Positions 42,662 through 52,052 are shown, counted from the stretch's first letter. The stretch is 64,000 bases of DNA from Salinispora cortesiana (GCF_000484695.1 NZ_AXVR01000004.1:1-64000), one strand, 5' to 3'. The notes: generated by a model not told the origin, from the sequence alone. Translations and numbers: made by a program.

Positions 42662-45600
42662 GTGCTGGTTGTCCACGGGTCCTGGCGGCTCGGCAGCGGG
42701 CTCGCCATCTGGGCCGAGGACAGCACGTCGCCGCCGCGGGCACCGCGCCGGGCCGGGCGGGCGCCCCGTGAGCGACCCCACCCGTTCGCCGCCGGTCACC
42801 CCGTGCTCGCCGCCGCCCTGGCCGAGGTCGCCGAGCCGACCGCCCCCGGCACGGCACTGCTCACCCTGCCCACCCGGGCTGGTTCGCCGCTGGACTCGCC
42901 GGAGTTGGTCCGCACCGCGCCGGTCGAGGCGCTCCGTGGGCCGGTCACGTTGGCCGGGTGGCGGGTGCCCGCCCTGGTGTACGCCCCGGACACCGCCCTG
43001 TCGCTGCTCTCGCAGATCACCGCGGCCGGCGCGCTACCGGACGCCGTACCCGGCGCCACCTTGCGTCACCTTGCGGAGCTGGCGGCCTTCGCCGTGGACC
43101 TCGCCGCCCGTGGTCGGGTCCTGCCCGGAGTCCGGCCGGAGCCCGGAGGTGAACCGCGGCCGGTCTCGGAGCCACGGCGGCGACGTACGGGCGCCACCCG
43201 TGCCGGTCGCGCCGCCCCGGCCCGGTTGACGTCGACCTCGGGGGAGCGGGCCAGCGCCACCGCGTGGGCGGTGTGGCGGCCGCTGCTCACCGGCGCGGAC
43301 GCCGGCTGGGCCCGTGCCCTCGCTCTCGCCCTGCCACCGGCGGCCCGCGCCGCCGTCGAGGTCGATCCGGGTCCGCTCGCCGAGACCGGCGAATCGGAAA
43401 CGTCCGTAGCCAGCGGAGCAGAAGCGCCCGCCAACGGTGCTGCGTCGCCGCGGGCTCGGGGTGCGAGGCGACCGACGGCGGCCGTCGGGGAGCCCGGGGA
43501 ACTGGTGGCCGAGGCGCTCGACACGCTCACCGACGCGGCCGTGCGGGCCGCCCTCGCCCAGACCTCCCTCGCCCGGGGAACCCGTCCGCGGGGTGCGGTC
43601 ACGGCCTGGCTGTCGGCGCTCACCGGCCCACGTCGTGACTTCGCCACCGACCCGGTGGAGCTCGACACCCTGCGCGGTGAGTTGGACGCCTGGCAGCGCG
43701 ATGCGGTGGGAGGTTCAGTCCGGGCCAGCTTTCGGCTGGTGGAGCCGCCGACGGACGGGTTCTTCGAGGTGGCGGCCGGCGGGCTGGTCGCGGCCGAGGG
43801 ACCGTGGCGGGTCGAGTTCGGCCTACAGCCGGCTGACCAGCCGGGGCTGCACGTTGACGCCGCGCGGATCTGGCGCGAACCGGTGGCCCTGCCCGGCCCA
43901 GCCGCTCCGCAGGAGGCCCTGCTGGCCGAGTTGGGGCGGGCCAGCCGGCTCTGGCCGGAGCTGAATTCGTCCCTGCGCACCGCCACCCCGGAGGCGCTGG
44001 AGCTGGACACGGCGGGCGCGTACCGCTTTCTCCGCGAGGGCGCGCCGGTGCTGCACGCAGCCGGGTTCGCGGTGCTGTTGCCCTCGTGGTGGCGGCGTCC
44101 CTCGTCCCGGCTCGGCGCTCGACTCCAGGCCCAGAGCCGCACCGCCCCGGGCACCGTGGCCGGGGCGGGCGGTGGGGTGGGGCTGGAAGCCCTGGTTGAC
44201 TACCGCTGGGAGGTGTCCCTCGGTGACCAGCCGCTGACCGCCGAGGAGCTGGAGTCGCTGGCCGCGCTGAAGTCCCCGTTGGTCCAGCTCCGTGGGCGCT
44301 GGGTGGAGTTGGACCCGAAGCGTCTCGCCGCTGGCCTGCGGCTGCTCCGTTCAACCGGCGAGCTGACCGTCGGCGACCTGCTGCGGCGGGGCCTCTCCGA
44401 CCCCGCCGCCGACGAGCTGCCGGTGCTCGAGGTGGCGGCCGACGGTGCGTTGGGGGAGCTGCTCGCCGGAGCCGTGGAACGGCAACTCACCCCGGTGGAC
44501 CCGGCTCCGTCGTTTCACGGTGTGCTCCGCCCCTATCAGCGGCGAGGACTGGCCTGGCTCTCCTTCTTCCAGTCCCTCGGCCTGGGCGGGGTGCTCGCCG
44601 ACGACATGGGTCTCGGCAAGACGGTGCAGCTACTCGCGTTGCTTGCTGGCGATCCGCCGGGCGTCGGCCCGACTCTGTTGGTCTCGCCGATGTCGCTGGT
44701 CGGTAACTGGCAGCGGGAGGCGGCGACCTTCACCCCCGGCGTACGGGTCCATGTGCATCACGGCGCGGAGCGGGCTCGGGGGGCGGCGTTCACGGCGGCG
44801 GTGGCGGGCGCGGACCTGGTCCTCACCACGTACACGGTGGCTGCCCGGGATGCGGGGGAGCTGGCCGGGGTCGACTGGCATCGGGTGGTGGTGGACGAGG
44901 CACAGGCCATCAAGAACGCCTCGACCCGGCAAGCCGAGGCGGTTCGTGCGTTGCCCGCCCGGCATCGGATCGCGGTCACCGGCACGCCGGTGGAGAATCG
45001 GCTCGCTGACCTCTGGTCGATCATGCAGTTCGCCAATCCCGGCCTGCTCGGCCCGGCCGCCGAGTTCAAGAAGCGGTACGCCGAACCGATCGAACGGCAC
45101 GGCGACGCGGAGGCGGCGGAGCGGCTGCGTCGGATCACCGGCCTGTTCGTGCTGCGTCGACTCAAGACCGACTCCTCGATCATCTCCGACCTGCCGGAGA
45201 AGCTGGAGATGGAGGTGGTGTGCAGTCTGACCGCGGAGCAGGCGGCCCTCTACCGAGCGGTGGTGGACGACATGATGGCCCAGATCGAGTCCAGCGAGGG
45301 CATCGAGCGGCGGGGGCTCGTGCTGGCCGCCATGACCCGGCTCAAGCAGGTCTGTAACCATCCGGCGCACCTGCTGCGGGACAGCTCGGCGCTAGCCGAC
45401 CGCTCCGGCAAGCTGGCCCGACTGGAGGAGATTCTCGACGAGGTGCTCGCCGCGGGGGAGAAGGCCCTGCTCTTCACCCAGTACGCCGAGTTCGGCGGGA
45501 TGCTGCGCGGCCACCTGTCGGCGCGGTTCGGGCAGGAGACGCTGTTCCTGCACGGTGGCGTCGGTAAGGCCGACCGGGACGCGATGGTGACCCGGTTCCA

Positions 45601-45943
45601 GTCCCCGGACGGCCCCGCGCTCTTCGTGCTCTCGCTCAAGGCCGGTGGTACCGGTCTCACCCTGACCGCGGCCAACCACGTCGTACACGTTGACCGCTGG
45701 TGGAATCCGGCGGTGGAGGACCAGGCCACGGACCGGGCGTTCCGCATCGGGCAGCGGCGGCGCGTCCAGGTCCGAAAGTTCGTCTGCGCCGGCACCGTGG
45801 AGGAGAAGGTCGCCGCCCTCATCGCCGACAAGCGCCGGCTCGCCTCGACCGTGGTGGGGGCCGGTGAGCAGTGGGTGACCGAGCTGTCCACGGCGCAGCT
45901 GCGGGAGCTGTTCCAACTGGAGGCCGGGGCGGTGGCCGATTGA
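42662..45943 (+). CDS. SNF2-family helicase/ATPase
   Basis: 1093 residues. An Ala/Arg/Pro-rich N-terminal half (SNF2-associated region) is followed by two RecA-like domains: LADDMGLGKT (motif I, ~residue 645), VDEAQAIKN (motif II, ~743), VTGTPVENRL (III), then LFTQYAEFGG, SLKAGGTGLTLTAANHVVH and DRAFRIGQRRRV (V-VI). SNF2 enzymes translocate on DNA and remodel protein-DNA complexes; bacterial members include RapA-like and SWIM-linked types. The stop is overlapped by the start of the SWIM gene. The GTG at 42662 follows GAGGGAGG. Confidence 0.92.
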   Translation: MLVVHGSWRLGSGLAIWAEDSTSPPRAPRRAGRAPRERPHPFAAGHPVLAAALAEVAEPTAPGTALLTLPTRAGSPLDSPELVRTAPVEALRGPVTLAGWRVPALVYAPDTALSLLSQITAAGALPDAVPGATLRHLAELAAFAVDLAARGRVLPGVRPEPGGEPRPVSEPRRRRTGATRAGRAAPARLTSTSGERASATAWAVWRPLLTGADAGWARALALALPPAARAAVEVDPGPLAETGESETSVASGAEAPANGAASPRARGARRPTAAVGEPGELVAEALDTLTDAAVRAALAQTSLARGTRPRGAVTAWLSALTGPRRDFATDPVELDTLRGELDAWQRDAVGGSVRASFRLVEPPTDGFFEVAAGGLVAAEGPWRVEFGLQPADQPGLHVDAARIWREPVALPGPAAPQEALLAELGRASRLWPELNSSLRTATPEALELDTAGAYRFLREGAPVLHAAGFAVLLPSWWRRPSSRLGARLQAQSRTAPGTVAGAGGGVGLEALVDYRWEVSLGDQPLTAEELESLAALKSPLVQLRGRWVELDPKRLAAGLRLLRSTGELTVGDLLRRGLSDPAADELPVLEVAADGALGELLAGAVERQLTPVDPAPSFHGVLRPYQRRGLAWLSFFQSLGLGGVLADDMGLGKTVQLLALLAGDPPGVGPTLLVSPMSLVGNWQREAATFTPGVRVHVHHGAERARGAAFTAAVAGADLVLTTYTVAARDAGELAGVDWHRVVVDEAQAIKNASTRQAEAVRALPARHRIAVTGTPVENRLADLWSIMQFANPGLLGPAAEFKKRYAEPIERHGDAEAAERLRRITGLFVLRRLKTDSSIISDLPEKLEMEVVCSLTAEQAALYRAVVDDMMAQIESSEGIERRGLVLAAMTRLKQVCNHPAHLLRDSSALADRSGKLARLEEILDEVLAAGEKALLFTQYAEFGGMLRGHLSARFGQETLFLHGGVGKADRDAMVTRFQSPDGPALFVLSLKAGGTGLTLTAANHVVHVDRWWNPAVEDQATDRAFRIGQRRRVQVRKFVCAGTVEEKVAALIADKRRLASTVVGAGEQWVTELSTAQLRELFQLEAGAVAD

Positions 45944-46863
45944 GCCCGCAGTCCACTGGCGGCGACAAGCCGGGCCGCCCGGCCGCCCGGTTCGCCGATT
46001 ACGGTCCACCGCGCCGGGTCGCCGGTGGGTTGCGAGCGCGCAGTACCCGTGGCGCGATCGGCACCTCCTGGTGGTCCCGCCGGTTCCTGGAGGTACTGGA
46101 GTCCTTCGCGCTGGGCACCCGCCTCACCCGTGGTCGGTCGTACGCCCGGGCGGGGCAGGTGCTGCGGCTGGACGTGACACCGGGCGAGGTGACGGCCGCG
46201 GTGCAGGGCTCGCGATCCCGGCCGTACGAGGTGCGGATCACGCTGGCGCCCTTCCCGGCGACACTCTGGTCCCGGGTGGAGGAGGAGCTGGCCGCGCAGG
46301 CGTTCTTCAGCGCTCGCCTACTCGCTGGTGATCTCCCCGCTGAGCTGGAGGAGCTCTTCGTCGCGGCGGGTGCGCCGCTGTTCCCCGCCGGCCTGGCTGA
46401 GCTGGGCCAGTGGTGCAGCTGTCCCGACGGCGCAGTGCCGTGCAAGCATCTCGCCGCGACCTTCTACCTTCTCGCCGAGGCCTTCGACGCCGACCCGTTC
46501 GCGTTGCTGCACTGGCGCGGCCGTGGTCGAGACGAGTTGTTGGACCGGCTGCGGGTGCGCCGGGGCGGTGTCGACGGTGTCGACGCCGTACCCGAACGGT
46601 CCGATTCGGACGAGGTGTCTTCGGCGCTGGTGGCCGGTGCCGCGCGGTCGGTGGCGGGTCTGCCGGCGGCGTCGCTGGCCGACGCGGTGGACCGGTTCTG
46701 GTCCGCACCGGTTCCGCTGCCCGACCGACCGCCGACCTTGGCGACCGGGACTGAGCTGCTGTTGCGGCAGCTCGGTGCGCCCGCCCCGGCCATCGGTGGC
46801 CCCGGGCTGGTGGAGCGACTACGCCAGGCCTATCGGCGGCTCGGCGAGCAGGGCAGCGACTGA
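45940..46863 (+). CDS. SWIM zinc-finger protein paired with the SNF2 helicase
   Basis: 307 residues. The SWIM motif C-x-C-x(n)-C-x-H appears as WCSCPDGAVPCKHLAA near residue 157. The preceding 150 residues (ARSTRGAIGTSWWSRRFLEV onward) are the standard N-terminal part of helicase-linked SWIM proteins. It starts at TTG 45940, overlapping the SNF2 stop in a TTGA arrangement, so the two are translationally coupled and very likely act together on DNA. Confidence 0.85.
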   Translation: MSPQSTGGDKPGRPAARFADYGPPRRVAGGLRARSTRGAIGTSWWSRRFLEVLESFALGTRLTRGRSYARAGQVLRLDVTPGEVTAAVQGSRSRPYEVRITLAPFPATLWSRVEEELAAQAFFSARLLAGDLPAELEELFVAAGAPLFPAGLAELGQWCSCPDGAVPCKHLAATFYLLAEAFDADPFALLHWRGRGRDELLDRLRVRRGGVDGVDAVPERSDSDEVSSALVAGAARSVAGLPAASLADAVDRFWSAPVPLPDRPPTLATGTELLLRQLGAPAPAIGGPGLVERLRQAYRRLGEQGSD

Positions 46864-46889
46864 CCGTCCGGGGCGGAAGGCCGGGTGAC

Positions 46890-47147
46890 TCATAGCCAGC
46901 GGCGCCGGAAGCGCCACATGACCACGGCGTTGGCTACCAGGACCACCGCGCAGATCGCACCAGCCATCGGGCCGGCAAGCACAGTTGTCGCCGGGAGCGC
47001 CGCCCAGAGCACGATGGTCAACAGCATCAACCACCGGCCGCGGTGGCCCTTCGCCCGATGGTCCAGCCGGGCGAAGAATGCCGGGTCGCTCTCCCGGAGG
47101 TTGCGGGTGATCTGCTCGAACCTGCGCTGATCCTCTTTGCTGAGCAT
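46890..47147 (-). CDS. DUF3040 small membrane protein
   Basis: 85 residues. The start MLSKEDQRRFEQITRNLRES with the later DPAFFARLD is the DUF3040 signature, followed by two transmembrane helices (LMLLTIVLWAALPATTVLAG and AGAICAVVLVANAVVMW) and an RFRRRWL end. The family is common in actinobacteria and its function is unknown. GAGGGGAAGG lies before the ATG at 47147. Confidence 0.9.
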   Translation of the reverse strand: MLSKEDQRRFEQITRNLRESDPAFFARLDHRAKGHRGRWLMLLTIVLWAALPATTVLAGPMAGAICAVVLVANAVVMWRFRRRWL

Positions 47148-47662
47148 GTGCCTTCCCCTCACGTGTTCAGCGGTTCGCCGGGCATACCCGCTGCGGTAGC
47201 GGCTCACGCTCCTGCTGCTGACACTTTCCGACGCACCGCGTCCGGTGCTGCCCGAGTCGAGTGGGCAACGTTGTCGGCGCCCTGCTGCTTGGACCGGCAT
47301 GCCCCGGGCCGACGACTCGGTGGCGGCTCGGTGGTGGCCTCGGGGCTCGATGGCTACTCCGGGGCGGTTCGGTGCCGGCAGCCAGCTTGATGGGGCCTTT
47401 GGTCTGGCTCGGTGTCCTCAGGGAGGGATAGGTCCTCTTAGGAGTAGCTTGGAAGCCTAGAGTCGGTATGGCCCTGGATGGTGCGCTTTCGACCTACTGA
47501 GTACCGTCTGTCCGGAGGGCGCGATGGGCAGTGCGACGGGTACGTCGATGGCCACCGGAGTGGGCACGTCGTGGTTGCCAGGTGCATGCCGGCCAGCAGC
47601 CCGCCGCTGTCTTGGCCGGAGGCGGCGGTCCACCGCGTTCCGGCTGGTCGGTGCGGTGTCGG
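47148..47662. other. 515-bp region without a supportable gene
   Basis: Between DUF3040 and the prim-pol gene I see no convincing coding region or ribosome site. A plus-strand open frame from 47524 runs antisense across the prim-pol gene and is rejected. The stretch 47430-47465 is locally AT-richer. Nothing else stands out. Confidence 0.45.
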
Positions 47663-48346
47663 TCAGCCTCCCCGCCGAGGAAGCGGCAGATGGCCGGGGA
47701 CCAGCTGCTCCGCTGCCAGTGGTACCCCACTGGCCTGTAGCTCCGCGATCAGGCTGTTCTGCACCAGGTACGAGTCGGGGAGCTGCCAGCGCGCCTGCTC
47801 CGGGGCGACAACCCAGCGCACTGCCCCTTCGGGTAGCCGCGTCGGCGGGGCCGGGATCCACGAACCCGGGCCGTGTCGTACCACGTGGAAGCAGTGTTCA
47901 AGTTCGGGTCGAAGCGGGTCGCCGGGTCGGACCAGGAACATCCATCGGCCGGTGGGGGTGGACAGCACCGGCCCGCGTACCCCCGGGCCGGCCGGATGGC
48001 TCTGGACCGCGAAGAGTACGTCTCGGCCGACGTGGGCCGGCACCTCCAGGACGTCGAAGGCCCGCCCGGTGGGTAGCAGAACACCGTGCGGCCGGGTGCG
48101 CCACCAGGTCGCGATCCGGGCCGGGTCAGCGCTGGCGGAGTGCTCCCAATCCACCAGCGCAGGATGGCAGCCGACGGTGGGGCAGCCCGCCCGCCCGCAG
48201 ACGAAGCGGCTGCGGGCCAGGCACGCGCCGGGAGTCACCTCCCAGCCGTGCAGCGCGTAGCGTACGGCGACGCGGCGCAGCCGTACCCGTTCCAGGGGCG
48301 ACAGCTGAGCGACCCGCGGTCCGATATTCCCCCACATATGTGCCAT
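47663..48346 (-). CDS. prim-pol (bifunctional DNA primase/polymerase N-terminal) domain protein
   Basis: 227 residues. ALHGWEVTPGACLARSRFVC, then GRAGCPTVGCHPALVDWEH and IATWWRTRPHGVLLPTGRAFDVLEVPAHVG (in parts) match the orphan Prim-Pol N-terminal domain of streptomycetes and relatives. Cys-rich RFVCGRAGCPTVGCHP may bind zinc, as in other prim-pol proteins. The C-terminal part (WVVAPEQARWQLPDSYLVQN) is outside the catalytic core. It stands alone, away from any plasmid or phage replication gene. Catalytic activity is uncertain. The ATG at 48346 follows GAGGGGAG. Confidence 0.75.
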   Translation of the reverse strand: MAHMWGNIGPRVAQLSPLERVRLRRVAVRYALHGWEVTPGACLARSRFVCGRAGCPTVGCHPALVDWEHSASADPARIATWWRTRPHGVLLPTGRAFDVLEVPAHVGRDVLFAVQSHPAGPGVRGPVLSTPTGRWMFLVRPGDPLRPELEHCFHVVRHGPGSWIPAPPTRLPEGAVRWVVAPEQARWQLPDSYLVQNSLIAELQASGVPLAAEQLVPGHLPLPRRGG

Positions 48347-48434
48347 CTCCCCTCGCCGGACCCGGTCGTGCCGGTGGCCTCTGTCGAGCACCGTCACTGC
48401 CTCGACCCGCGATCGTTGAGTTGACGAACAGCCG

Positions 48435-48447
48435 ATGCAACTTGCAT
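48435..48447. promoter_or_regulatory. perfect palindrome ATGCAAcTTGCAT in the divergent gap
   Basis: ATGCAA (48435-48440) and TTGCAT (48442-48447) are perfect inverted repeats around one base. With the second palindrome at 48461-48478 they lie in the 229-bp divergent gap between the prim-pol and XRE genes. They are candidate binding sites for the XRE protein encoded beside them. Confidence 0.4.
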
Positions 48448-48460
48448 GAACGCTAGGAGC

Positions 48461-48478
48461 GTCGGCTGATCAGCTGAC
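48461..48478. promoter_or_regulatory. second palindrome in the divergent gap
   Basis: GTCGGCTGATCAGCTGAC pairs with itself across its centre with a single mismatch and a perfect inner GCTGATCAGC. It is 98 bp upstream of the XRE start and 115 bp upstream of the prim-pol start. Confidence 0.35.
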
Positions 48479-48575
48479 GTACATGCTGTGCGACCGGAAT
48501 AAATCTGAACAAAGCGCCGTGCTCGCGACAAACCCGGCTTATCTGCCGGAATGGACCCATAGGAAGGGATGGGAC

Positions 48576-49799
48576 ATGGACGAGCTACCCATCGGGCGTC
48601 GGGTGGCCTACTGGCGGGGGCGACGCAAGATGTCCCAGCAGGTCTTCGCGGACCGGCTGGGTAAGTCGAAGAGCTGGGTGGACAAGGTCGAGCGCGGGGT
48701 ACGTCGGCTGGACAAGTTCTCCGTCATCTACGAGATCGCCGACACCCTCCGGGTTGACGTGCAGCTACTGCTCGGCAAGGACCCGGAACGGCGCTCTGAT
48801 GCGCTGAACTGCATCGACCAGACTGAGGTGCAGGAGATTCGGGCGGCGCTGGAGCGGTACGACGCGATGAGCGCCTACTTCGACGCGGCGCCGTACCCGC
48901 CGCCCCTGCCGGACATGCGCAAGGCCGTCACCCACGCCTGGCTGACCTATCAGTACGGTCGATACGGGATGCTGACTCGCTCGCTACCCAAGCTGCTGCG
49001 AGACGCCCAGGCCGCCGACGCCGGCTTCGGTGGCGACGACAACCGCGAGGCGGCGCACCTGCTCGGGCAGGTCTACCAGATCGCCTCCTCGGTCCTGCGC
49101 AAGCTGGGGGAGTGTGACCTGGCATGGCTCGCCGCCGACCGGGCGATGGCGGTCGCCCAGCGGGCCGATGATCCGCTGTTGGCCGGCATCGCCACCACCC
49201 GGGTCGGTAACGCCCTGGTGGCGATGGGGCGCCCCCTACCGGCTCTGGAGGTCAACGTCGCCATCGCGAACCGGTTGGCCCCGGGCGGTGACAACGACGC
49301 CACCCCGGATCGGCTCTCGGTCTACGGCATGCTGCTGCTCCAGGGGGCGATGGCCGCCTCCCGGATCGGTGACACGGCCACAGTGGATGACCTGCTGGGT
49401 GGCGCCGACGAGGCGGCCACCCTGCTTGGTGGCGACCAGAACCACTACTGGACCTCCTTCGGGCCCACCAACGTGCAGCTGCACCGCGCCGCGGCGGCCG
49501 TCGAGCTTGGCGACGGCGGCCGAGCCGTGGAGGTACACCAGCGCATCGGGCCGGAGTTCAACGCCCTGCTACCCGAGCGCCGCGCCCACCACCTGCTCGA
49601 CATCGCCCGGGGCTACGCCCAGGTTGGTGATGTGGTGAACGCCGGCGAGATGCTGCTGCAAGGCGACCGGCTCGCTCCGTCCGAGATCCGTTGTCGGCCG
49701 ATCGCCCACGAGGTGATGTCCGACATCCTGCGTCGCACCCGGGGCACCCCGTCCGCCTCGATCGCGGAGTTGGCTGAACACATGGGAGTCGGGATATGA
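48576..49799 (+). CDS. XRE-family transcriptional regulator with TPR-like sensor region
   Basis: 407 residues. The helix-turn-helix is at about 6-60 (LPIGRRVAYWRGRRKMSQQV, SKSWVDKVERGVRRLDK). The rest is an Ala/Leu-rich helical repeat region of TPR type, as in actinobacterial regulators that sense small signals or contacts. It overlaps the next gene (flavoprotein) in an ATGA arrangement, so the two are co-expressed. AGGAAGGGA precedes the ATG at 48576. In related genomes such XRE/flavoprotein pairs recur near development or secondary-metabolite genes. Confidence 0.85.
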   Translation: MDELPIGRRVAYWRGRRKMSQQVFADRLGKSKSWVDKVERGVRRLDKFSVIYEIADTLRVDVQLLLGKDPERRSDALNCIDQTEVQEIRAALERYDAMSAYFDAAPYPPPLPDMRKAVTHAWLTYQYGRYGMLTRSLPKLLRDAQAADAGFGGDDNREAAHLLGQVYQIASSVLRKLGECDLAWLAADRAMAVAQRADDPLLAGIATTRVGNALVAMGRPLPALEVNVAIANRLAPGGDNDATPDRLSVYGMLLLQGAMAASRIGDTATVDDLLGGADEAATLLGGDQNHYWTSFGPTNVQLHRAAAAVELGDGGRAVEVHQRIGPEFNALLPERRAHHLLDIARGYAQVGDVVNAGEMLLQGDRLAPSEIRCRPIAHEVMSDILRRTRGTPSASIAELAEHMGVGI

Positions 49800-50392
49800 G
49801 TTTGGACGCTCCACTGGCCACGTCGCATCCGACCGGCGCTGCTCGCCGGGTTCTCTACGTGCTCGCCTGCGGCTCGCCGTTGGCCCGCCGCGTCGGCCGG
49901 CTCGTCGAACTGGCCCAGCAGGCCGGGTGGGAGGTCTGCGTCGTCACCACTCCGGACGGGGCCAAGTTCGTTGACCGGCCGGCGCTGGTCCGACAGACCG
50001 GCTATCCGGTCCGTAGCCACTACAAGAACCCGGGTGACCCGGATGTCCTGCCGCCGGCCGACGCGATGATCGTGTGCCCGGCGACGGTGAACACGGTCAC
50101 CAAATGGGCGGTGGGGATGGCCGACACCCTCCCCCTCGGCCTGCTCGTGGAGGCGCAGGGGCGCGGGGTGCCGCTGGTCGCGGTCCCCTTCACCAACACG
50201 GCGATGGCCGCCCACCCAGCGTTCCAGGCGGCCCTCGGCCGGCTCTCCGAATGGGGCGTCACCGTGCTCTTCGGCGACCACGTCGTCCCGCTGCACCCAC
50301 CCGGAGCCGGTGAGCGTCACCTACCAACCTTCCCCTGGGAGGCGGTGGTGGCCGCGTTGCCGGAACCATCGGCGGCGACCCGGGTCGCCTGA
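49796..50392 (+). CDS. HFCD-type flavoprotein (Dfp/CoaC-like)
   Basis: 198 residues. A Rossmann-like fold with LYVLACGSPLARRVGRLVEL, VCVVTTPDGAKF and ADAMIVCPATVNTVTKWAVG is that of the HFCD family (PPC decarboxylase, EpiD, UbiX). The PATxNT-type segment binds FMN. The PPC-decarboxylase His/Cys pair is not evident, so a decarboxylase role is not shown. The start overlaps the regulator's stop by four bases, implying a shared function, perhaps flavin-based sensing. Confidence 0.85.
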   Translation: MSLDAPLATSHPTGAARRVLYVLACGSPLARRVGRLVELAQQAGWEVCVVTTPDGAKFVDRPALVRQTGYPVRSHYKNPGDPDVLPPADAMIVCPATVNTVTKWAVGMADTLPLGLLVEAQGRGVPLVAVPFTNTAMAAHPAFQAALGRLSEWGVTVLFGDHVVPLHPPGAGERHLPTFPWEAVVAALPEPSAATRVA

Positions 50393-50450
50393 CCGCCCGC
50401 CCGGGTGGCGACGCGTTCTGTCCCCACCCGCGCCGGTAAGCTGGCCCGCC

Positions 50451-51323
50451 GTGAGGACACCCGAATTCCCGCCGACCGTCGCCGACGTGGTGGCCGAGTT
50501 GGAGCGACGCTACCCACCGACGTGGGCGCAGGAGTGGGACCGCGTCGGTCTGGTCCTCGGCGACCCGAACGCGCTGGTCCGCCGGGTGCTCTGCGTGGTG
50601 GACGTGGTGCCGGAGACGGTCGCCGAGGCAACCGAGGCCCGGGCCGATCTGATCGTGGCGCATCATCCGCTGCTCCTGCGGGGGGTGTCGTCGGTCGCCC
50701 CGACCACCTATAAGGGGCGGATCGTCCACCAGCTGATCAAGGCCGATGTCGCGCTGTATGTGGCGCACACGAACGCGGACGTCGCCGAACCGGGCGTTTC
50801 CGACGCATTGGCCGCCCGATTCGGGCTGACCGGGCTACGGCCGCTGGCGCCCCCCGCAGTCGGCGCACCCGCGCACGGCGCCGGCCGGGGGATCGGCCGC
50901 ATCGGTGAGCTACCCGAGCCGATGACCCTCGCCGAGCTGACCCGGCACGCCGCCGCCGTGCTCCCGGCCACTGCCTGGGGCGTACGCGCCGCCGGTGACC
51001 CGCGACGCACGGTGCGTACGCTCGCCGTCAGCGGCGGATCGGGCGACAGCTTCCTCGCCGCGGCGACCGCCGCCGGGGTGGACGCGTACCTCACCGCCGA
51101 CCTGCGGCACCACCCCACCAGCGAACACCTGGCCACCGGCGGTCCGGCGCTGCTCGATGCCGCACACTGGGCGACCGAACGCCCGTGGCTGGACGACCTG
51201 GCCGCCGTCCTGCGGGAGACGACGGGCGTCGAGACGCTGGTGTCCGACCTGGAGACTGACCCGTGGACCGTACACGCCGCCCCGCCCGCGGCGGACGACA
51301 AGGAGCCCGACTGTGAAGGCTGA
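50451..51323 (+). CDS. Nif3-like dinuclear metal centre protein
   Basis: 290 residues. LIVAHHPLLLRG and HTNADVAEPG supply metal ligands, with HHPTSEH later (about 215), as in the NIF3/YbgI family. The role is unresolved; homologues have been called GTP cyclohydrolase-like. It starts at GTG 50451 and overlaps the zinc-ribbon gene by 11 bases, making a three-gene run with the RNase H fusion, an order seen across actinobacteria. Confidence 0.9.
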   Translation: MRTPEFPPTVADVVAELERRYPPTWAQEWDRVGLVLGDPNALVRRVLCVVDVVPETVAEATEARADLIVAHHPLLLRGVSSVAPTTYKGRIVHQLIKADVALYVAHTNADVAEPGVSDALAARFGLTGLRPLAPPAVGAPAHGAGRGIGRIGELPEPMTLAELTRHAAAVLPATAWGVRAAGDPRRTVRTLAVSGGSGDSFLAAATAAGVDAYLTADLRHHPTSEHLATGGPALLDAAHWATERPWLDDLAAVLRETTGVETLVSDLETDPWTVHAAPPAADDKEPDCEG

Positions 51324-52050
51324 ACCGTTAGTCCAGCGCCGCCTGCTCGACCTGGCCGGGATCGACACCACCCTCGCCCAACTCGCGCACCGTCGCCGGA
51401 CGCTGCCAGAGCGGGCCGAGCTGGACGCCCTCGCCCGGGAGCTGTCCGCGCTGGAGGACGAGCGCGCCCGTGCCCAGGTGGCCATCGATGACCTGGACCG
51501 GGACATCGACCGGCTGGAACAGGACGTTGACCAGGTGCGAGCCCGCAAGCGCAAGGACGAGGACCGCCTCGCCGCCGGCGTCGGCCCGGCCCGGGAGCTG
51601 GAGGCGCTCCAGCACGAGTTGGCCTCCCTCAACCGCCGCCAGGGCGACCTCGAGGACGCCGAGCTGGAGCTGATGGAGCAGCGGGAGACCGCGCAGGGCG
51701 TCCTGACCGGGATCGAGAAGCGGATCACCGAGGCGCGGGAGAAGCGGGCCGCCGTCGAGCAGCGCCGCGATGACAGCCTGAGCGAGATCACCAAGGAGGA
51801 GGAGTTCAAGCGCGGCGCCCGCCAGCCCCTCGCCGCCGACCTTCCCGGTGACCTGGTCGCGCTCTACGACCGGATCCGGGAGGAGAGCGGACTCGGCGCG
51901 GCCCTGCTCACCGCCGGTCGGTGCGGCGGGTGCCGGCTGGAGCTCTCCGGCGCGGACCGGGCCCGAATTCGCGCGGCGGATCCGGACGAGGTGGTGCGCT
52001 GTGAGGAGTGCCGCCGGATCATGATCCGTACCAACGAGTCCGGGCTGTAG
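51313..52050 (+). CDS. coiled-coil protein with C-terminal C4 zinc ribbon
   Basis: 245 residues. Residues ~10-170 form a long antiparallel coiled coil (charged heptads such as LEDERARAQVAIDDLDRDID). The C-terminus carries two cysteine pairs, CGGC and CEEC, spaced ~35 residues apart, for one zinc. Members of this family (CdsZ-like) are encoded beside the Nif3 gene and RNase H in actinobacteria; function is unknown. GTG 51313 overlaps the Nif3 stop. Confidence 0.88.
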   Translation: MKAEPLVQRRLLDLAGIDTTLAQLAHRRRTLPERAELDALARELSALEDERARAQVAIDDLDRDIDRLEQDVDQVRARKRKDEDRLAAGVGPARELEALQHELASLNRRQGDLEDAELELMEQRETAQGVLTGIEKRITEAREKRAAVEQRRDDSLSEITKEEEFKRGARQPLAADLPGDLVALYDRIREESGLGAALLTAGRCGGCRLELSGADRARIRAADPDEVVRCEECRRIMIRTNESGL

Positions 52051-52052
52051 TC

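Noticed and set aside
47524..48456. 310-residue plus-strand frame across the prim-pol gene
   Set aside because: It covers the prim-pol gene antisense, whose minus-strand product has a clear conserved domain and ribosome site.
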